64,000 nucleotides of DNA from assembly GCA_947493215.1 (NCBI GenBank), contig CANLQE010000001.1:1737404-1801403 (forward strand), read 5' to 3'. The position numbers were made by a program, and so were the translations under genes. The stretch is from an uncultured Sphingomonadaceae bacterium. Its GTDB lineage: Bacteria > Pseudomonadota > Alphaproteobacteria > Sphingomonadales > Sphingomonadaceae. Positions 44,756 to 53,719 of this stretch are shown here, one piece after another. The first letter of the stretch is position 1. Every line of letters starts with the position of its first letter. Under the pieces are notes generated by a model that searched no databases, was not told the origin of the DNA, and saw nothing but the letters and a program-made list of their open reading frames with translations.

Positions 44756-46213
44756 ATGAAATTCACATTTGCCGCCAGCCCGTCTTCTAAGCCAGATGCA
44801 ATAGCCTTTGCCGTCGGTAAAGATGCCTTGGGCAGCGCAGAAATATCTCTTGAACAAGCAGACATGGTTCGCGCAGCTGCAAAAGCAGGACGGTTCGAAG
44901 GTAAGGCCGGGCAGATATTCCAAACATTTGTGACGGAAGGCGATGCCGTCATACAGGTCGTGCTGACGGGCATTGGCAAAGGCGAGCGTAACGATTGCGA
45001 AGCGGCTGGCGGAGCAATTGTCGCCAAGTTGATTGCGTCCGGTGTGAAACATCTTGCTATTAACGGTGCAGGGCTCGCTCAGGATCAGTTGGCGCGCTTG
45101 TTGTTTGGCGCAAAACTGCGCAGCTGGAGAATTGACAAATATCGCACAACCATGCCGGAGAATGCCAAGCAGACGCTGACGGCCATCACGGTGTTGGATA
45201 CCGATATGGAGTCGGCGCAAGTCTGGCAGGATTTGTCGGCAGTGGCTGATGGTGTGGCGCTGACCCGTGAGTTGGTCTCGGAACCGGCGAATGTCATCTA
45301 TCCTGAAAGCTTCGTCGCGCGTTGCGAAGAGCTTCGCGAGATGGGCGTAGAATTTACCGTGCTCGGTCAAGAGGAAATGGAAAAGCTCGGCATGGGCGCA
45401 CTTTTGGGCGTATCGCAAGGTTCGGTGCGGCCACCACGGATGCTGGCTATGCGTTGGGATGGCACTAATGGCGCGCAGAAAAAGCCGCTCGCACTGGTTG
45501 GTAAAGGTGTGACCTTTGATACTGGCGGTATCTCTCTGAAACCGCCAGGCGGCATGGAAGATATGAAATGGGATATGGGCGGTGCTGGCGCGGTTGCAGG
45601 CACGATGAAGGCACTCGCCGGTCGTAAAGCCAAAGCCCATGTCATCGGCGTTTGTGGGTTGGTTGAGAATATGCCGGATGGCAATGCGCAGCGACCGGGC
45701 GATGTTGTGACCAGCATGAGTGGCCAGACTATCGAAGTCATCAATACTGATGCGGAAGGGCGCTTGGTATTATGCGATGCGTTGCATTGGACACAGGAGA
45801 CGTTTGAACCGGAGGTTGTGGTCAATCTGGCAACGCTGACCGGTGCCATTATTGTATCTCTTGGCAATGAACATGCAGGTTGTTTCAGCAATGATGATGG
45901 CCTGTCTGACAATCTGTTGGCTGCGGGTAAGACGGCTGGTGATCCGCTATGGCGTTTCCCGCTGACCGCCGCTTATGACAAGCAAATCAACTCGCCAATC
46001 GCAGATATGAAGAACGTTGGCGGTAAGGGCGCTGGTTCGATTACTGCGGCACAGTTTTTGAAGCGGTATATCAAGGACGGCGTTAAATGGGCGCATTTGG
46101 ATATCGCCGGCATGGTCTGGGCGGATAAGCCGGGCCCAGTCTGGGAAAAAGGGGCGACCGGTTTTGGCGTGCGTTTGCTCGACCAATATGTTGCCGACAA
46201 TTTTGAGCAATAG
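44756..46213 (+). CDS. pepA: Leucyl aminopeptidase (M17)
   Basis: Aminopeptidase of 485 residues. The catalytic C-terminal domain carries the two-metal site: GKGVTFDTGGISLKPPGGME (Lys, Asp), MKWDMGGAGAVAGTM (Asp) and the family signature NTDAEGRLVLCDAL (Asp, Glu, Arg). It releases N-terminal amino acids in the cytoplasm and in some bacteria also binds DNA. Divergent from lptD. holC follows after 25 bases, a common pairing. Confidence 0.96.
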   Translation: MKFTFAASPSSKPDAIAFAVGKDALGSAEISLEQADMVRAAAKAGRFEGKAGQIFQTFVTEGDAVIQVVLTGIGKGERNDCEAAGGAIVAKLIASGVKHLAINGAGLAQDQLARLLFGAKLRSWRIDKYRTTMPENAKQTLTAITVLDTDMESAQVWQDLSAVADGVALTRELVSEPANVIYPESFVARCEELREMGVEFTVLGQEEMEKLGMGALLGVSQGSVRPPRMLAMRWDGTNGAQKKPLALVGKGVTFDTGGISLKPPGGMEDMKWDMGGAGAVAGTMKALAGRKAKAHVIGVCGLVENMPDGNAQRPGDVVTSMSGQTIEVINTDAEGRLVLCDALHWTQETFEPEVVVNLATLTGAIIVSLGNEHAGCFSNDDGLSDNLLAAGKTAGDPLWRFPLTAAYDKQINSPIADMKNVGGKGAGSITAAQFLKRYIKDGVKWAHLDIAGMVWADKPGPVWEKGATGFGVRLLDQYVADNFEQ

Positions 46214-46238
46214 TTCACGCTGAAGGATGGTTTGACCA

Positions 46239-46676
46239 GTGCAGGTCGATTTTTATCATTTGACCCGCGATCCGGCGGAAAAACTGGTGCCAGTACTGGC
46301 TCAGAAAACGTTGGATGGCGGTCAACGAATGCTGCTTGTGTCAAGCTTCGTTGGGCAACTGGAAAAACTGAGCAATGCGCTGTGGCAGGCTGGGCCGACG
46401 AGCTTTCTGGCTCATGATCTGTCGGGAAAAGGGCAGGATGATGCGCAACCGATTCTGATTTCCGCTCAATGTGAAGCTACTAACGGTGCGCGCTTTGTTG
46501 CGCTGACCGATGGTGAGTGGCGCGATGACGCCTTGGCATTTGACCGAGCCTTTTACCTCTTCACGGCCGAGCAGATCGACAATGCAAGGACGGCATGGCG
46601 CGCCTTGTCAGCAAAGGATGAAGTGACGCCTCGCTATTGGAAGCAGGATGGCGGTCGCTGGGTCGAAGGGCCTTAG
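46239..46676 (+). CDS. holC: DNA polymerase III chi subunit
   Basis: Protein of 145 residues starting with GTG (VQVDFYHL). HolC features are DFYHLTRDPAEKLVPVLAQK at the start, GQRMLLVSSFVGQLEKLSNA and WRDDALAFDRAFYLF. Chi links the clamp loader to SSB. Its place behind pepA matches many proteobacteria. Confidence 0.9.
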   Translation: MQVDFYHLTRDPAEKLVPVLAQKTLDGGQRMLLVSSFVGQLEKLSNALWQAGPTSFLAHDLSGKGQDDAQPILISAQCEATNGARFVALTDGEWRDDALAFDRAFYLFTAEQIDNARTAWRALSAKDEVTPRYWKQDGGRWVEGP

Positions 46677-46772
46677 CTGCGTCTCAATACTTGCCATGTT
46701 GCAATGCAGCAGCTAAGGGCGGCGCAACTTTATAACGAACCCCTGTTTTTATCATTTTTACGGAGCAATATC

Positions 46773-47195
46773 ATGGCCGGTACACGGACATTTTCGATCA
46801 TCAAACCAGACGCTACCAAGCGTAACCTAACCGGCGCAGTTACCAAAATGCTGGAAGAAGCCGGTCTGCGTATTATTGCATCCAAACGTATCCACATGAC
46901 CCGCGATCAAGCAGAAGGCTTTTACGCTGTTCACAAAGAACGTCCTTTCTTTGGCGAGCTGGTTGACTTCATGATTAGCGGCCCGGTTGTCGTTCAGGTT
47001 CTCGAAGGCGAAAACGCTATGCAGCGTAACCGCGATATCATGGGCGCCACTAACCCTGCAGATGCAGCACCCGGCACCATTCGCAAAGAACTAGCCGAGA
47101 GCATTGAAGCCAATTCGGTTCACGGTTCAGACAGCGATGAAAATGCAGCGATCGAAATCGCTTATTTCTTCAACGAAGATGAAATTGTAGGCTAG
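46773..47195 (+). CDS. ndk: Nucleoside diphosphate kinase
   Basis: Kinase of 140 residues, standard length, balancing nucleoside triphosphates. The start region [19 protein letters not shown] and the phospho-histidine motif [16 protein letters not shown] are intact. The ATG at 46773 is preceded by CGGAG; an in-frame start 23 codons upstream lacks family residues. Confidence 0.97.
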   Translation: MAGTRTFSIIKPDATKRNLTGAVTKMLEEAGLRIIASKRIHMTRDQAEGFYAVHKERPFFGELVDFMISGPVVVQVLEGENAMQRNRDIMGATNPADAAPGTIRKELAESIEANSVHGSDSDENAAIEIAYFFNEDEIVG

Positions 47196-47330
47196 TTCCA
47201 CTTTCGATAAGTCACCGTTTTGTAGGGCTTTCATCGAATTTTAAGCCTGATCTGTTAATCCGCAATCTGATCGTCAGCACTGGAGTGGGAAATCCGGCGC
47301 TGCGCGATCAGAATTGTGGGAACAGGACCA

Positions 47331-49211
47331 GTGCAACACATTATCAAGCATTTCATGCTGATCATGATTTATGCCGTGGCTGCCGTCAGTTTTGGCGGCT
47401 CTACAGCTATGGCTGCGACTTGCTCCCCCGCCGGAGCGCAGGGCGCGGCGCCGGCGGCTTGGCAAACCTATTGCTGGCTGGATTTTTCATCTTACAGCGA
47501 TACCGCCGTGCGCTCTGGATCGGGCCAAAATTTCTCCTTTGATCTGGATGACGGATCGCAGCTGACTTTCAACCTCAGAGCAACAAGCACGACCGCATCG
47601 GCAGCGGATGACCGCGCAGCACCCAGCTGGACTGGAGCGGCCGTTGGTAACTCGTCTTTCCTCAATATCCCGGGGCGACCGATCCTTTACATGGTCAATA
47701 GCGGCGCGTTGGTGGATTTTACTTTCTCCAACATCACAATCATTCCGCCTCCCGGTGTTGCGTCCGTTTCGAGCTATGCCTTCGTGGCTGCTGATGCAGA
47801 ATCGACGGATAATAGCGAATTTTTGGAATTCGGGACCAACGGGTCAAGCTGGCAGATACTGGATGCTGTGCCGCCCATTAGCGGTAGCCAGTTTCCGGTT
47901 TTGACCGGCACGGGTACGAACATATTGCGCATGTCTGGCGGCGGTCAAACTGGGCGGATAGGTGGCTATATTGCCGGTACAGATTCGCCTACCAATGTAA
48001 CGGCTTCCATGCGGGGACAGGGGTTGCAGGGTATGATGTTTGCTGTGCGCTTTGCATCAATCACGTTGAATAAAACCATCACGGGAGCACGGGTCGACCC
48101 AGCTGATCAGTTCACATTTCAGATTACATCGACATCATCAGGAGACTTACTGGCATCCGGGACTACAACCGGCGCTGGCAACGGCCCATTCCCGGCAGCT
48201 GTCATTTCTACAGCATCCGGAATTCCGATCAGTTTGGGCGAAGTTCTCGCCAGCGGTAGCGCCAGCGCATTAAGCCAATATCGTCCCCAGTTGACTTGCG
48301 TAAACAATAGCGCTGGCTCACCAACGGTGATGCCGACAAATGTTGAAACGACAAGTTACAGCTTTGGATCTCTGGCTTTTGGGGATGCCGTCCAATGTGT
48401 GTTTAACAACACGCCCTATCCGCATCTTTCGCTGGAAAAGCAGCTCAGTTCGGCTGGCCGGATATTTGACAGCGACGAATTCCGTATCCGCATAAGAGAA
48501 GGAAGTAACACGGTTGCTGCAACAACGACGGCTGGTACGGGAACTGTCATTAGTAACGCGCCAATTGCGATGACCCAATTGGTAAGCGGGAATAACTATA
48601 ATGTCGATGAATTGGCGCGCGGAACAACGGACCTTGGCCGTTACACCGCCGCTCTGTCCTGTACCAATGCGAATACGGGTTCCGCCACCGCGCTACCAAG
48701 CACATTGGGTGCAGACTTTACCCCGGCCGTTGGCGACGTGATTACATGCGTCATCACGAACACACGTGAACCAGCCAATGCAGTGCTTGAGATCAGCAAG
48801 CAATCATTCGTGCTTTCCGATCCGGTAAATGGTTCAGCTAATCCGAAAGCGATTCCGGGCGCTGTCATACGATACACGATTGAAGTGACCAATCAGGGTG
48901 ATGCGCCGGTCGATACCAGCAGCATACAGATTTCCGATGTTCTGCCGGCTAACATCAGTTATAACGGCGCATCATCAATTGTGTTTGCTGATGGGTCGAC
49001 ATTAAGCGGTTTGGATACATTTGATCCTGCAACCATGGCCAATTTTTCTGATCAGCCATCTGGTGCCGCGCCCTACAGCTACACACCCAATGCAGCGGGC
49101 TTTGATTCTAATGTTACGGGCATTGTCGTCAATCCATCAGGCATATTGGCTGCCTCTGACGGCGTTAACAATCCCAGTTTCACAATCAGCTTTGAGGCGC
49201 GTTTAGACTAG
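47331..49211 (+). CDS. Secreted CshA-like/DUF11 surface protein
   Basis: Exported protein of 626 residues. A signal peptide (MLIMIYAVAAVSFGGSTAMA) is followed by a domain that resembles the CshA non-repetitive region of fibrillar adhesins (WQTYCWLDFSSYSDTA, FSFDLDDGSQLTFNLRATS; residues ~40-250). Two repeated prealbumin-like modules come next, each starting with a K-x-[IL] strand (ITLNKTITGARVDP, LSLEKQLSSAGRIFD) and ending in C-x-[FI]-x-N-T. A DUF11-type module closes it (ISKQSFVLSDPVNG, VIRYTIEVTNQGDAPVDTSS). No membrane anchor or sorting signal is seen at the C-terminus. GTG at 47331 with AGGA six bases ahead is preferred over GTG 47316. Probable adhesin or surface layer component. Confidence 0.8.
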   Translation: MQHIIKHFMLIMIYAVAAVSFGGSTAMAATCSPAGAQGAAPAAWQTYCWLDFSSYSDTAVRSGSGQNFSFDLDDGSQLTFNLRATSTTASAADDRAAPSWTGAAVGNSSFLNIPGRPILYMVNSGALVDFTFSNITIIPPPGVASVSSYAFVAADAESTDNSEFLEFGTNGSSWQILDAVPPISGSQFPVLTGTGTNILRMSGGGQTGRIGGYIAGTDSPTNVTASMRGQGLQGMMFAVRFASITLNKTITGARVDPADQFTFQITSTSSGDLLASGTTTGAGNGPFPAAVISTASGIPISLGEVLASGSASALSQYRPQLTCVNNSAGSPTVMPTNVETTSYSFGSLAFGDAVQCVFNNTPYPHLSLEKQLSSAGRIFDSDEFRIRIREGSNTVAATTTAGTGTVISNAPIAMTQLVSGNNYNVDELARGTTDLGRYTAALSCTNANTGSATALPSTLGADFTPAVGDVITCVITNTREPANAVLEISKQSFVLSDPVNGSANPKAIPGAVIRYTIEVTNQGDAPVDTSSIQISDVLPANISYNGASSIVFADGSTLSGLDTFDPATMANFSDQPSGAAPYSYTPNAAGFDSNVTGIVVNPSGILAASDGVNNPSFTISFEARLD

Positions 49212-49675
49212 GTTCTAGGATTGGCTTCTTCATAGCGTTCCCAATCATGGAATGCTTCACGCCGAACGATGATCCATTTGCCGTCCCGCTTTTCGAATTT
49301 ATCGCAATAGCGCCCTGCGACAATCCAATCGGTGGCTTTGCCTTCCGTGGGGACCGGCCCGAATTCTGGCGTGCCTTCTTGAATATAATGATAGGCTACA
49401 AAATTCGCTTCGGTTGACGCGCTGTTGCCGTCGTCACCAAAGGTGAAATGGACGTTGGAAATGGAATGATGCGTGTTGGGTACTTTTTTCAGTATCTCGC
49501 TGGCAAAGCCGATAAATTCATCTGGTGGACCCGAATATTCTGCGTGTTTGTGGATATGGTCATCGGCAAAGCAGGACCGCACGAGGGCCCAATCGCGGCG
49601 ATCAATACCTTTGCAATAACGGTGTAGCAAATCGCGCATTTCCTCGCGTGCCAACAGTTGATCAACCTTATCCAT
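49208..49675 (-). CDS. NTF2-like (SnoaL/ring-hydroxylating beta type) protein
   Basis: Protein of 155 residues with the NTF2-like cone fold of the SnoaL_4 type: a start of MDKVDQLLAREEMRDLLHRY then CKGIDRRDWALVRSCFADDH, the strand pattern THHSISNVHFTF and EANFVAYHYIQ, and DRWIV-like end (GRYCDKFEKRDGKWIIVRRE). Such proteins act as small isomerases, dehydratases or hydroxylase partners. GGGAGAGC ahead of the ATG at 49675 decides the start. Divergent from the SDR gene with 84 bases between; the pair may share a catabolic task (steroid or aromatic breakdown), which is inference. Confidence 0.82.
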   Translation of the reverse strand: MDKVDQLLAREEMRDLLHRYCKGIDRRDWALVRSCFADDHIHKHAEYSGPPDEFIGFASEILKKVPNTHHSISNVHFTFGDDGNSASTEANFVAYHYIQEGTPEFGPVPTEGKATDWIVAGRYCDKFEKRDGKWIIVRREAFHDWERYEEANPRT

Positions 49676-49759
49676 CCCGCTCTCCCTTATATTGTTAGGG
49701 CCAGTGCGTAGCATGTGCTGCTAATCTATGGATAGTTGGCAAAAAAGAGAGGGACGAAT

Positions 49760-50533
49760 ATGGGCAGACTCGATGGCAAAGTGGCGATCATTACCGGTGC
49801 GGCAAAGGGGTTGGGCGAGGCTGATGCCCGCATGTTCGCGCGGGAAGGGGCGACCGTCATCCTCACTGATATGGATAAAGATAATGGAACGCGAGTCGCT
49901 TCTGAGATTGGTGCTTCGGCCGAATTTCACATCCAGGATGTCCGCGACGAATCCGCATGGGAAGATTTAATCGCTGATGTTGTATCGCGTCATGGCAAGC
50001 TTGACATTCTGGTCAACAATGCTGGTGTGGTCGAGCCTGGAACCATTGAAACTCAAACTGCTGAGGAATGGCGCTTCGTGATGGCGGTCAGCGCTGACGG
50101 CACATTTTTCGGGTGCAAATATGCTGTGCCAGCGATGAAGGCGTCGGGCGGCGGTTCCATTATTAACATGGCATCCATCGCCTCGATCCAAGGGGAGCCA
50201 GTCGTAGCGGCTTATGCGGCGGCAAAAGGCGCGGTGGAGAGTCTCACCCGCAGCATCGCCGTCCATTGCGCAAATAATGGCTATAATGTGCGCTGTAACA
50301 GCGTTCATCCCGCTGGAATATTAACGCCGATGGTTGAAGAGATAGGACCGAAGATGATGGAACGGGATGATTTGCGTCCGGCCAGCGAAGGTCCAGCTGC
50401 CAGTGCCTTGGGTGAACCGGATGACATTGCCAACACCGTGTTGTTTTTGGCGTCCGATGAATCAAAATTTATCAACGGTGCGGCGATAAGAGTGGATAAT
50501 GCGAAATCAGTGGTGGAAGGTGTCGTTCCATAA
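49760..50533 (+). CDS. Short-chain dehydrogenase/reductase
   Basis: Classical SDR of 257 residues. Cofactor motif TGAAKGLGEADAR, NNAG at about residue 88, catalytic Ser in NMASIASIQG and Tyr-Lys in AAYAAAKGAVE, then the usual NSVHPAGILTPM. The acidic Asp after the second strand (LTDMDKDNG) favours NAD over NADP. GAGAGGGACG before ATG 49760 gives the start. Resembles hydroxysteroid and cyclohexanol dehydrogenases; substrate unknown. Divergent to the NTF2-like gene. Confidence 0.88.
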   Translation: MGRLDGKVAIITGAAKGLGEADARMFAREGATVILTDMDKDNGTRVASEIGASAEFHIQDVRDESAWEDLIADVVSRHGKLDILVNNAGVVEPGTIETQTAEEWRFVMAVSADGTFFGCKYAVPAMKASGGGSIINMASIASIQGEPVVAAYAAAKGAVESLTRSIAVHCANNGYNVRCNSVHPAGILTPMVEEIGPKMMERDDLRPASEGPAASALGEPDDIANTVLFLASDESKFINGAAIRVDNAKSVVEGVVP

Positions 50534-50545
50534 TAATGCGCGTTT

Positions 50546-50695
50546 ATGGCCGCCAAAAAACAAATCAAGAAACAGAATCTGCCCCAGAAAACCTGCATCA
50601 CATGTGGGCGACCATTTACTTGGCGCAAGAAATGGAAAGATGTTTGGAATGATGTCAAATATTGCTCCAAACGTTGTAAAGGTGAGGTAAAATAG
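50546..50695 (+). CDS. DUF2256 zinc-ribbon-like mini-protein
   Basis: Small protein of 49 residues: basic start (MAAKKQIKKQNLPQKT), then two Cys pairs, CITC and, 20 residues on, CSKRC, enclosing GRPFTWRKKWKDVWNDVKY. This is the DUF2256 pattern, likely a treble-clef or zinc-ribbon knuckle. It starts 12 bases after the SDR stop and ends 59 bases before the LOV photoreceptor gene. DUF2256 genes elsewhere are often found beside photolyase/cryptochrome-family genes, so its place next to a blue-light receptor is notable. No strong ribosome-binding site. Confidence 0.85.
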   Translation: MAAKKQIKKQNLPQKTCITCGRPFTWRKKWKDVWNDVKYCSKRCKGEVK

Positions 50696-50754
50696 ATCGG
50701 AACAGTTTGGCATTCCGCTTGCCATAGCTGACGGGAATGGACTAAGTTTATCTT

Positions 50755-51411
50755 ATGAATGCAGAGCCAGAGAACATGAAGGGCGGGCAGCAATCAATCC
50801 CTAAGGTTGATATGCCCAAAGCCTCTGTCGAAGCGTTGATAAAAAACAGCCCGATAGCGTCAGTGATTAGCAATCCAAGACTGCAGGACAATCCCATTGT
50901 GGCATCTAACCAAGCGTTTTCTGATCTGACAGGTTATGCGCCGGATTTTATCATCGGACGCAACTGTCGGTTTTTGGCGGGGCCTTCGACTGAACCTTGG
51001 TTGACGGATGAGATTCGCCGCGGTGTGCGGGAACACAAGCCAGTGCTCGTCGAAATATTAAACTATAAAAAAGACGGTACGCCCTTTCAAAATGCAGTGT
51101 TAGTCGCACCTTTATTTGATGATGAAGGGGAGCTCGAATTTTTTCTCGGTTCTCAGGTTGAGATTGAAAGCGATGGCCCGAGCCTCGCGAAGGCGCGACG
51201 AATGCGGGCTACTGAGGTCGTAAAAGACCTGTCCAAAAGGCAGCGTGAAGTCTTAAAGTACATCGCCAAGGGCCTGCTAAACAAGCAAATTGCACATGAA
51301 CTCGGTTTAAGCGAACGAACTATAAAAATGCACCGTGCAATCCTCATGAAACGGTTGGATGTGCCTAGTGCTGCAGATATGGTTCGCCTGGCGGTGGAAG
51401 CGGGCATGTGA
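50755..51411 (+). CDS. LOV-HTH blue-light transcription factor (EL222-like)
   Basis: Protein of 218 residues. The LOV domain (about 25-140) has [20 protein letters not shown] followed by CRFL; Cys71 is the flavin-adduct cysteine. Later strands read [17 protein letters not shown] and [12 protein letters not shown] linker helix leads to a LuxR-type helix-turn-helix (about 155-215: [36 protein letters not shown]). This is the layout and length of Erythrobacter EL222, which dimerises and binds DNA in blue light. Its target genes are not evident here. Convergent with purN, 167 bases apart. Confidence 0.93.
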   Translation: MNAEPENMKGGQQSIPKVDMPKASVEALIKNSPIASVISNPRLQDNPIVASNQAFSDLTGYAPDFIIGRNCRFLAGPSTEPWLTDEIRRGVREHKPVLVEILNYKKDGTPFQNAVLVAPLFDDEGELEFFLGSQVEIESDGPSLAKARRMRATEVVKDLSKRQREVLKYIAKGLLNKQIAHELGLSERTIKMHRAILMKRLDVPSAADMVRLAVEAGM

Positions 51412-51578
51412 GTAAAATAGACTACGGCCCTAATACCGTATCTATATTATGAAGTCGTTGGCCTATATAATCTATAAGCATCGCGGATGGAGCAATCATC
51501 CCAGATATAGACTTTATAGTGGTGAATCCTCCCTCCTCCTCACCGCTGTAGGTTTGTTCCCCCCGCGATGCGAATTCC

Positions 51579-52547
51579 TTAAAATTCTTCTGCGATGCTC
51601 ATCAATTTGGTGAGCCGTTTTGGCGCGACCATAGTCCAGCTTTTTTTCAGCCAGTCTGCGATGTGATCCCAGTCGGTTCGGCCCGTATCGAGCCTGATGG
51701 CAAGCCAACCCGATTTTCCGTAAAATTTGGGTGCGAAATAAAGTTGAGGATCAGCGTCTAACAGAGCGCTTTGTTCGTCCAGACCGCTAGTCTTTACAAA
51801 TATCGATATACCGGTCTCACCAAAATGCCGGCGAGAGAAATAGGCAAAATATTTGCCAGTTTTCTCGCTACCCACGCGCCAACCGGGGGTTCCGAAACTA
51901 GGACGTTCATGGGTTTCCGCCAACCCCAAAGCTCGCGTGCGAACTTGTTCCAAAATCCAATCGGGATCGTTTTCGCGAGTGACATATTGGGCCAGCGTCG
52001 CTGAATAGATTTGATGTTCGGCAATAAGGACGCGGTCGGCCAGAATATCAGCAGTATCGCCCGGTAGAATGGCAACTTCCGTTTGGGCCAGTACCGGCCC
52101 GTCATCCAATTCCGGGGTGACGAGATGAACGCTACATCCTCCATGGCTGTCACCGGCATCCAGCGCGCGCTGATATGTGTTAAGGCCTTTATATTTAGGC
52201 AACAGGCTGGGATGAATGTTGAGCATGCGATCGTTCCATTTTCGAACAAAATCGTCGCTCAAAATCCGCATATATCCTGCTAAGGCGATATAGTCAGCAC
52301 CGGCTTCAACAACCGCTTCGTGCACAATCTGATCATGTGCTTCCCGGCTCAATCCTTTGTGGGAGTGTGCGAATGTAGCGATGCCTTCCGCTTCCGCCAG
52401 TATCAAGCCAGGTGCCTGAGGGTCATTGGACGCTACGAGAACCACTTCATAAGGACAATTATCGGCCTTTGCGGCGTATAGCAGGGCGGCCATGTTGGAC
52501 CCGCGACCAGATATCAGGACAGCGACTTTGGCCCGGTCAGGCATCAT
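51579..52547 (-). CDS. purN: PurN glycinamide ribonucleotide formyltransferase fused to a YjbR/MmcQ domain
   Basis: Protein of 322 residues, over 100 longer than usual PurN. Residues 1-205 are a complete formyltransferase (VLISGRGSNMAALL, catalytic Asn-x-His in MLNIHPSLLPKYKGLNTY, then Asp in LDDGPVLAQTEV), the third step of purine synthesis using 10-formyl-THF. Residues ~210-322 match the YjbR/MmcQ fold (GTPGWRVGSEKTGKYFAYFS, YGKSGWLAIRLD, DWLKKSWTMVAPKRL). The joint is in one frame with no stop, so this is a fusion. It follows purM by three bases. Confidence 0.9.
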   Translation of the reverse strand: MMPDRAKVAVLISGRGSNMAALLYAAKADNCPYEVVLVASNDPQAPGLILAEAEGIATFAHSHKGLSREAHDQIVHEAVVEAGADYIALAGYMRILSDDFVRKWNDRMLNIHPSLLPKYKGLNTYQRALDAGDSHGGCSVHLVTPELDDGPVLAQTEVAILPGDTADILADRVLIAEHQIYSATLAQYVTRENDPDWILEQVRTRALGLAETHERPSFGTPGWRVGSEKTGKYFAYFSRRHFGETGISIFVKTSGLDEQSALLDADPQLYFAPKFYGKSGWLAIRLDTGRTDWDHIADWLKKSWTMVAPKRLTKLMSIAEEF

Positions 52548-52550
52548 ATA

Positions 52551-53657
52551 TCATCCATTATGCGTCGCGGCCCAATCGCTGCGGGCTGACCATGTCTCGG
52601 TGCTGCCAGAAACCGTGCAGCCCTTTGTGCCTGTTTTAACAAGGCCAACCTGATGTACGGTTTCGCCAGCAGCCTCCAGGTCGGCGCTCACTGAAGCAAC
52701 TTCATCCGAAGACACGGCCAAGATCATTCCGATGCCGCAGTTAAACGTCCGCGCCATTTCTTCCGGTTCGATATTGCCTTGCGCTTGCAGGAAAGCCATG
52801 AGGCGCGGCTGTTCCCAGCTATCCGCATCGACATGCCCATGTAGGTCATCTGGCAGGACACGTGGAATGTTTTCTAGCAATCCGCCGCCGGTAATATGTG
52901 CGAGTGCCTTGATCCGGCCCGATTGCATCTGTGGTAGCAAGGATTTGACGTAAATCCGGGTTGGGGCGATTAAGGCTTCGATCAAAAGGACATCGGGATC
53001 GAACAACGCAGGCCGATCCATTTTCCAGCCCTTGTCCTTCGCCAAACGACGCACGAGTGAATAGCCATTGGAATGGATGCCCGAGGATGCCAGTCCCAAT
53101 AGGACATCGCCATCCGCCAATTTTGTACCGGTAAGCGCTTTTTCGCGCTCGACAGCGCCGACACAAAATCCGGCCAAGTCATAGTCGCCTTCAGCATACA
53201 TGCCCGGCATCTCTGCTGTTTCTCCGCCAATTAGGGCGCAACCTGACATTTTGCAGCCCTCTGCAATTCCTGCCACGACCCGTTCAGCAACGCCGTTTTC
53301 CAGTTTTCCGGTGGCAAAATAGTCTAAGAAAAATAGCGGTTCTGCACCTTGCACGATCAGATCATTCACGCACATGGCCACCAGATCGATTCCCACGCTG
53401 TCATGGCGGTCATGGTCAATGGCCAGTTTCAGCTTTGTGCCGACGCCGTCATTGGCGGCGACTAGTAAGGGGTCATCATAGCCGGCGGCCTTTAGGTCGA
53501 AAAACCCGCCAAATCCGCCAAGTTCGGCGTTGGCCCCCGGCCGTGCGGTTGCTTTTGCCAACGGTGCAATGGCCTTGACCAATGCGTTGCCTGCCTCAAT
53601 CGATACACCGGCTTTCGCATAAGTGTAAGTTTCTGGTTCATTTTGTTTGTCACTCAT
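52551..53657 (-). CDS. purM: PurM, AIR synthetase
   Basis: Enzyme of 368 residues that closes the imidazole ring to aminoimidazole ribotide with ATP. Landmarks: [69 protein letters not shown] and [15 protein letters not shown]. Starts 62 bases from the divergent DUF2066 gene; leads a purM-purN operon. Confidence 0.96.
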   Translation of the reverse strand: MSDKQNEPETYTYAKAGVSIEAGNALVKAIAPLAKATARPGANAELGGFGGFFDLKAAGYDDPLLVAANDGVGTKLKLAIDHDRHDSVGIDLVAMCVNDLIVQGAEPLFFLDYFATGKLENGVAERVVAGIAEGCKMSGCALIGGETAEMPGMYAEGDYDLAGFCVGAVEREKALTGTKLADGDVLLGLASSGIHSNGYSLVRRLAKDKGWKMDRPALFDPDVLLIEALIAPTRIYVKSLLPQMQSGRIKALAHITGGGLLENIPRVLPDDLHGHVDADSWEQPRLMAFLQAQGNIEPEEMARTFNCGIGMILAVSSDEVASVSADLEAAGETVHQVGLVKTGTKGCTVSGSTETWSARSDWAATHNG

Positions 53658-53719
53658 AAAATAGGCGATTAGACAAGTCGCGGGTGGATTTCCACGTCAT
53701 AATCGTCAAAAGAGCGGAA

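Noticed and set aside
51412-51578. Terminator between the LOV gene and purN
   Set aside because: Only weak five-base stems (GGATG/CATCC, GGTGA/TCACC) without T-runs; nothing convincing for either strand.
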